A stretch of DNA of 64,000 nt from NC2004 sp050874905 (lineage in GTDB: Bacteria; Bacillota; Clostridia; Lachnospirales; Lachnospiraceae), in the NCBI GenBank assembly GCA_050874905.1, contig JBNMLP010000012.1, positions 28,498 through 92,497 of the forward strand. The letters are read 5' to 3'. How positions within the stretch are numbered: the stretch's first letter is position 1; each line of letters begins with the position of its first letter. The notes beneath the pieces were generated by a model. The model had not been told where the DNA came from and searched no databases. It saw nothing but the letters and a program-made list of their open reading frames with translations. This document shows positions 59,988-64,000 of this stretch, piece by piece. The position numbers and the translations under genes were made by a program.

Positions 59988-61193
59988 ATGGAACAGAAAA
60001 CAGAAAAAAAGAAGCAGGGAACCATTACCTATAAAAAGAAAGAGATCAAACGGGAGATTCCGAAAAATGTGCGGCAGATCGGAGAGCCGAAAGGGACATT
60101 TCGTATTTACATAGAAGATTATGTCATCACCTATTTAAACCAATTGGCGCATCCGACCAATTCCATCGCCAGAGGGGCGTTGCTGCTTGGAAATTATGTC
60201 GATTACGGGGAGCAGAAGGTACTCTATATCAGCGGTGCGATGGAAGCGGACAACCTCTCCTTTGATATGAAAGAGGTTCATTTTACCGACAAGGACTGGT
60301 CTAAGATCTACGATCAGGTCACAGAGTATTTCAAAGAGGAAAAAGTCGTCGGCTGGTTTTTATCCCGTCTGGGTTATTCGGTGGATATGACAGAATCAAT
60401 GCGGACACAGCACCTTTCCCATTTTAAGGAGGAACACAGTGTGCTTTATCTGCTGGATGCGCTGGAGCAGGAAGATGCTCTTTATATCCGGGAGGCGGAT
60501 CAGTTAAAGCAAATGCCGGGGTACTATATTTATTATGAACGAAACACCCCAATGCAGAATTATTTGATCGAGCATCAGGCGTTGGAGCGTGGTGTGGCCG
60601 GTGATAAGAGGATCGATTATAAGGACGGGCAGCTACTGCACAGCTATCATGAAATGATGGCGTCCCGCCGGGGACAGAGGGAGGATCGCAAGGTGGCAGG
60701 ACTGCTCTATGTCACCAGTGCGCTTATGGTAGCGGTATTTCTTGCCTTGTCCATCAGTATATTTAATAACTATGATAAGATCGATCATATACAGCAGACA
60801 CTTGCCCGGCTGACAAATGGTTCGGAAGAAGGAGGAGAGCAGACAGTTGCGATCGCAACAACAGAGCTTCCTGCGGTGACAGAGGAGGAGAGTACAACAG
60901 ATCATCCGGTGAAAACGGATTCTCCTGTTACGACAGAGGCAGTTTCTGAGCCGCTTGCTCCAACGGAAGCACAACCGGCTGCCGGGGCAGAAACAACACA
61001 GCAGGTTGAGGAAGCGTCGGCGATGGCAACGGACAATTATTACACCGTTCAGGCAGGTGATACGCTTGCAACGATCAGCGAAAAAATGTATCACAGCACC
61101 GACTACATTGATATGATCCGTGAGGCAAATGAAATCGGTGCGTCAGATTATATTTATCCGGGGCAGCAGATCGTCATTCCGCTGATCCAGTAA
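59988..61193 (+). CDS. Membrane LysM protein with metal-site-less JAMM/MPN-like domain
   Basis: 401 residues. Residues ~35-185 have the JAMM/MPN strand-helix order (RIYIEDYVITYLNQLAHP, ARGALLLGNYVDYG, KVVGWFLSRLGYSVDMTE), but the HxH and later Asp/Ser ligands are missing; WFLSRL stands where GWYHSHP is expected. A single membrane helix is near 237-255. A Thr/Glu/Pro-rich stalk (about 275-345) leads to a C-terminal LysM domain (YYTVQAGDTLATISEKMY to YPGQQIVIP). The intracellular part would be non-catalytic and the LysM part would bind peptidoglycan. It starts after GGAGG. Confidence 0.72.
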   Translation: MEQKTEKKKQGTITYKKKEIKREIPKNVRQIGEPKGTFRIYIEDYVITYLNQLAHPTNSIARGALLLGNYVDYGEQKVLYISGAMEADNLSFDMKEVHFTDKDWSKIYDQVTEYFKEEKVVGWFLSRLGYSVDMTESMRTQHLSHFKEEHSVLYLLDALEQEDALYIREADQLKQMPGYYIYYERNTPMQNYLIEHQALERGVAGDKRIDYKDGQLLHSYHEMMASRRGQREDRKVAGLLYVTSALMVAVFLALSISIFNNYDKIDHIQQTLARLTNGSEEGGEQTVAIATTELPAVTEEESTTDHPVKTDSPVTTEAVSEPLAPTEAQPAAGAETTQQVEEASAMATDNYYTVQAGDTLATISEKMYHSTDYIDMIREANEIGASDYIYPGQQIVIPLIQ

Positions 61194-61223
61194 AAAGGCA
61201 GTGCATTCATCAGGGAAATAGTG

Positions 61224-61229
61224 TATAAT
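61224..61229 (+). promoter_or_regulatory. Candidate -10 of the DUF5711-cvpA unit
   Basis: TATAAT with TG directly before it. The -35 position (GTGCAT, 61201-61206) is weak. Confidence 0.4.
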
Positions 61230-61303
61230 AAGGACACTTCATGAGAAAATGAAACAGATTTTGACAGATCTCCGCTTTTATGGGAGACAGGGAGGAACCT
61301 TAT

Positions 61304-62668
61304 TTGATCAGAATAACAAACGACAAGGAATCGAATAAAAAGCAGCCCAAAAAGAGAAATGGCTTTACGGTGCTTACCGGTGCAGAATCCAAAGAGGATC
61401 CGATCCTTTCGGATGAAGAGGATGACAAGGAGGATATGAGCAGCCTCTATGAGGAGGACGATGCCAAAGAAGAACCTCCTGCGGACAATGTCATCCGGTT
61501 AAAACAGCACTCCGGCAAAGTATATGTGATCATTGCCGTTCTCGTTGCAGCGGTGCTTCTCGTTGGCGGATATTTTTATGGCAATCGTACCCGGACCTCG
61601 TATGTCGTGGATTCCAAGGTGAACCGTAACGATGAAACGGCGATGGAGTATTTTTCTTTCCATGGCGGTTACATCAAATATAATGAGGACGGTATTACCT
61701 ATGAGGACAAGACCGGAACGATCGTATGGACAGAGGCATTTACGATGACGGATCCGAAGGTGGTCAGTTGTGGAGATTATGTTGCCGTGACGGATATCGG
61801 GAACAATTCCTATACCTTATATAATACCAGCAAAAAACTCGGCAGCTTTCAGACGGATTATCCGATCACGGATATCCAGGTTGCCACGCAGGGACTGGTG
61901 GCAGTTGTACTGGAGGATGAAAAGACCAATTTTATCACCGCATTTGACCGGGCGGGAACCAAGTGTGTTGAGATCAAAACAACCATCAGTAAAAATGGTT
62001 ACCCATTTGCCATTGCCCTGTCGGAAGATGGGCAGAAGCTGGTGGCATCTTATGTTACGATCGATCATACTACCGTGGAGAGTTCGCTTACCTTTTATAA
62101 CTTTGGTGATGTAGGAAAAAATGAGGTGGACCGTCAGGTAGGATATAAGAAATTCAGCGATCAGCTTTTCCCAAGTGTGGAATTTTTGTCAAATGACACG
62201 GTGTCTGCGATCGGGGATACCCGGATGGTGATCTATTCCATGCGGCAGAAGCCAAAAGAGTTGCTCAATAAAAAGATCAAGGATGAGATCAAAAGTGTTT
62301 TTTATAACAGCTCTTATGTAGGATATATCTGCCGTTCCGACGCGAAGAGCAAAACCGGAGAAACCAGTGAAGTCTCAGAAAATACGGATTCTGTAACGGA
62401 TGATGATACCCGGTATGTATTAAAAGCATATAATCTGAAGGGCAAACAGATCTTAAAAAAGGACATCAACTTCCACTACACCAATGTACATTCCAACGAA
62501 CGTGAGATTATTGTGCTGTCTGACCAGCATTGTGAGGTTGTCAGTTACAGTGGATTTGAACGTTTCCAGATGGATACCGAAGACCTTGTTGACTTCTTTC
62601 CGTCGAACCGGAACAATCACTATGTCATGATCACACGGGATGCTACGAAGATGATACATACCAAATAG
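61304..62668 (+). CDS. DUF5711-like membrane-anchored beta-propeller protein
   Basis: 454 residues if TTG 61304 is used, which follows AGGGAGGA by eight bases; an in-frame ATG at 61280 has no ribosome site. An acidic cytoplasmic N-terminus (about 1-70) precedes one membrane helix (about 77-96). The extracellular remainder has repeating strand motifs (YNEDGITYEDKTGTIVWTEA, YVAVTDIGNNSYTLYN, LVAVVLEDEKTNFITAFDR) typical of WD-like propellers. Lachnospiraceae commonly pair this protein with CvpA, as here. Role in envelope biology is inferred. Confidence 0.72.
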   Translation: MIRITNDKESNKKQPKKRNGFTVLTGAESKEDPILSDEEDDKEDMSSLYEEDDAKEEPPADNVIRLKQHSGKVYVIIAVLVAAVLLVGGYFYGNRTRTSYVVDSKVNRNDETAMEYFSFHGGYIKYNEDGITYEDKTGTIVWTEAFTMTDPKVVSCGDYVAVTDIGNNSYTLYNTSKKLGSFQTDYPITDIQVATQGLVAVVLEDEKTNFITAFDRAGTKCVEIKTTISKNGYPFAIALSEDGQKLVASYVTIDHTTVESSLTFYNFGDVGKNEVDRQVGYKKFSDQLFPSVEFLSNDTVSAIGDTRMVIYSMRQKPKELLNKKIKDEIKSVFYNSSYVGYICRSDAKSKTGETSEVSENTDSVTDDDTRYVLKAYNLKGKQILKKDINFHYTNVHSNEREIIVLSDQHCEVVSYSGFERFQMDTEDLVDFFPSNRNNHYVMITRDATKMIHTK

Positions 62669-62684
62669 AAGAAAGAGGAACATC

Positions 62685-63383
62685 ATGAATCTGCTTTCCA
62701 TAATCTTGTTAGCCTATATTGCAATAGAAGCTCTGCTTGGAATGAAGCGGGGCTTTTTTCGCTCTGTCTTATCTTTGGTGATCATGCTGGCAGCCGTTGT
62801 AATAACCTATCATTTTAGTCCTGATGTAGCAGCCTTTATCCAGAAAAATACCGATATAGAATCTACCATTGAAAAACAGATAATAAAGCATTTTTCCGAT
62901 GCCGAGGAAGAACCGCAGAGCAGAAAAGAGAAAAAAGAATATTTGAAAGAGCGGAATCTGCCGGAATATATCAAAGACCAGATCAGCCAGAACAATAACA
63001 GTGTATTTTATGAAGCGTTGGGGGTAACCAGCTTTACCCACTACATTGCTGCCTATATAAGCAGCATCATTGTAAATATCGTAGCGTATCTGATCACTTT
63101 TCTGACGGTATGGATATTGCTCCATCTCTTAGGACATATGCTGGACTGGATCTGTCATCTCCCGATCTTAAATGGACTAAACCGTGTAGGCGGACTGTTA
63201 TTTGGTGTAGCCAAAGGCGTATTGTTTGTGGCAGTCTTCTTTTTGCTTCTCACCCTGTTTAGCAGTACCGCACCCGGGAAATGGCTGCTCGCCCAGATAG
63301 AAGGAAATGAAATACTCCGTTACATCTATGAAAAAAATCCATTGCTCGATCTTGTTACAGACATCACAAAGCAGATCTTTTAA
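62685..63383 (+). CDS. CvpA family membrane protein
   Basis: 232 residues, four membrane segments (about 5-36, 120-145, 150-172 and 170-195 with uncertain bounds). The N-terminal LIILLAYIAIEALLGMKRGFFRS pattern (in part; MKRGFFRSVLSL) and GGLLFGVAKGVL are CvpA features. A cytoplasmic charged loop (about residues 55-90) is inserted. CvpA proteins affect envelope integrity; the colicin V name is historical. It follows the propeller gene by 16 bp and is followed by the rRNA promoter region. Confidence 0.82.
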   Translation: MNLLSIILLAYIAIEALLGMKRGFFRSVLSLVIMLAAVVITYHFSPDVAAFIQKNTDIESTIEKQIIKHFSDAEEEPQSRKEKKEYLKERNLPEYIKDQISQNNNSVFYEALGVTSFTHYIAAYISSIIVNIVAYLITFLTVWILLHLLGHMLDWICHLPILNGLNRVGGLLFGVAKGVLFVAVFFLLLTLFSSTAPGKWLLAQIEGNEILRYIYEKNPLLDLVTDITKQIF

Positions 63384-63875
63384 TAGTGCAGGAGCACCAG
63401 CTTGTTGATTGCAGTATAATAAAATATTACAAAACATAGTTCCCTTGATTTCTGACATACTACTTATAGGAAAAAACAGGGAAAAAACCCTACATTTCGT
63501 GGTTGCAAAAAATGTCCAAAAAAAAATGAAAAAAGTTGTTGACAAAGGGGAAATGAGATGGTATTATCTAATACGTTGTCGGCGAAAAGCCGAGACAACA
63601 ACCTTGATAATTAAATAATGAGACAAACCTGAAAATGACTTAAAAGTTTCACTGGTCTATTACAGATCAGAGTGAACAGGTTGTTTATAACAACACCTAA
63701 AAACAGTAAAAAAGAACAGGTAAAAATAGCTAAGTGTTATTTTGAACTGGTTCGGACGAAGAAACTACTGTTTTACTAAGTTCATGAAAACAAGTTTTCA
63801 TTCGCTAAGTAAAAAGTAGTGGATTTTTCTAAACATAAGAAAGAACGAAGTTCTTTCTTCTATAAAGAAAAATCA
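63384..63875 (+). other. 492-bp rRNA promoter and leader region
   Basis: The left ~150 bp is non-coding with poly-A stretches. The promoter is at 63539-63567. The pre-rRNA begins with a hairpin GTTGTC-GGC-GAAAA-GCC-GA-GACAAC (63575-63599). A perfect stem AAGAAAGAAC-GAA-GTTCTTTCTT (63837-63859) lies about 17 bases before the 16S gene and is a likely processing signal. I saw no tRNA and no ORF that I trust here. Confidence 0.75.
63539..63567 (+). promoter_or_regulatory. rRNA operon promoter
   Basis: TTGACA (63539-63544), 17-base spacer, TATTAT (63562-63567) with TGG directly before. AT-rich DNA (A-tracts) upstream could act as an UP element. Confidence 0.75.

Positions 63876-64000
<125 letters not shown>

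Noticed and set aside
63409..63618. Small ORF in the rRNA promoter region
   Set aside because: It overlaps the promoter and the 5' leader hairpin and has no ribosome site.

Overview
The window reads as a low-to-mid GC Firmicute of the family Lachnospiraceae. The evidence is the start of a 16S rRNA gene at the right edge, the Bacillus-like order tmk-yaaR-holB-ricT-methyltransferase-rsmI, a FabK-type fatty-acid synthesis cluster, spore genes (spmA, spmB, yyaC, a SpoVK-like ATPase) together with a chemoreceptor, and a fused accD-accA. Most genes are on the + strand with strong AGGAGG-type ribosome sites. Several start codons were moved to fit those sites.

Layout. 1-4441: end of a type II topoisomerase A subunit, two G3E/COG0523 GTPases (one with a long His-Asp metal-binding loop, one fused to a YcgQ/DUF1980-like tail), and a CbbX/SpoVK-type AAA+ ATPase. 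4438-5313 (-): tyrA. 5514-10233: the tmk-yaaR-holB-ricT-trmN6-rsmI housekeeping operon, followed by a decayed ABC-type pair (10245-11873). 12290-23870: chemoreceptor, pgi, a 2-hydroxyacid dehydrogenase, an HD-GYP protein with a degenerate GGDEF, a MoxR/CoxE pair, and two LytR-CpsA-Psr-type envelope genes. 23931-25528 (-): ispE and a GntR regulator. 25748-36489: a complete type II fatty-acid operon, fabH-acpP-fabK-fabD-fabG-fabF-accB-fabZ-accC-accDA-fabK-like, ending with a FabT-like MarR regulator. A FabT-type box lies on the operon promoter. 36546-37701: spmA-spmB. 37921-42136: a pantothenate-to-CoA operon (reductase-panB-panC-panD-coaBC) behind a structured leader with an attenuator-like terminator.

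42197-54428 is the accessory part. It holds two secreted Ig-like (BIG2) proteins, a small acidic protein, an AT-rich AbiE-like antitoxin/nucleotidyltransferase pair bounded by a near-perfect ~55-bp direct repeat that carries a terminator, a DUF885 lipoprotein, and an AT-rich 1001-residue repeat-plus-metallophosphoesterase protein whose 3' end runs into a large palindromic element. 54559-63383 returns to core genes: metG, an orphan PfoR-type PTS IIC, a coiled-coil membrane protein convergent with yyaC, a JAMM-like/LysM protein, a DUF5711-type protein and CvpA. An rRNA promoter, leader and 16S 5' end close the window.

The most novel signals are these: (a) two copies of a structured palindromic element (12046-12192 and 54311-54428) that share an inner core but have different, internally complementary stems; (b) the direct-repeat-bounded AbiE-like cassette; (c) the uncharacterised phosphoesterase protein; (d) the GTPase/DUF1980 fusion; (e) a JAMM-like domain without metal ligands joined to LysM. 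All functional statements rest on reading the sequence and family knowledge; no database search was run.
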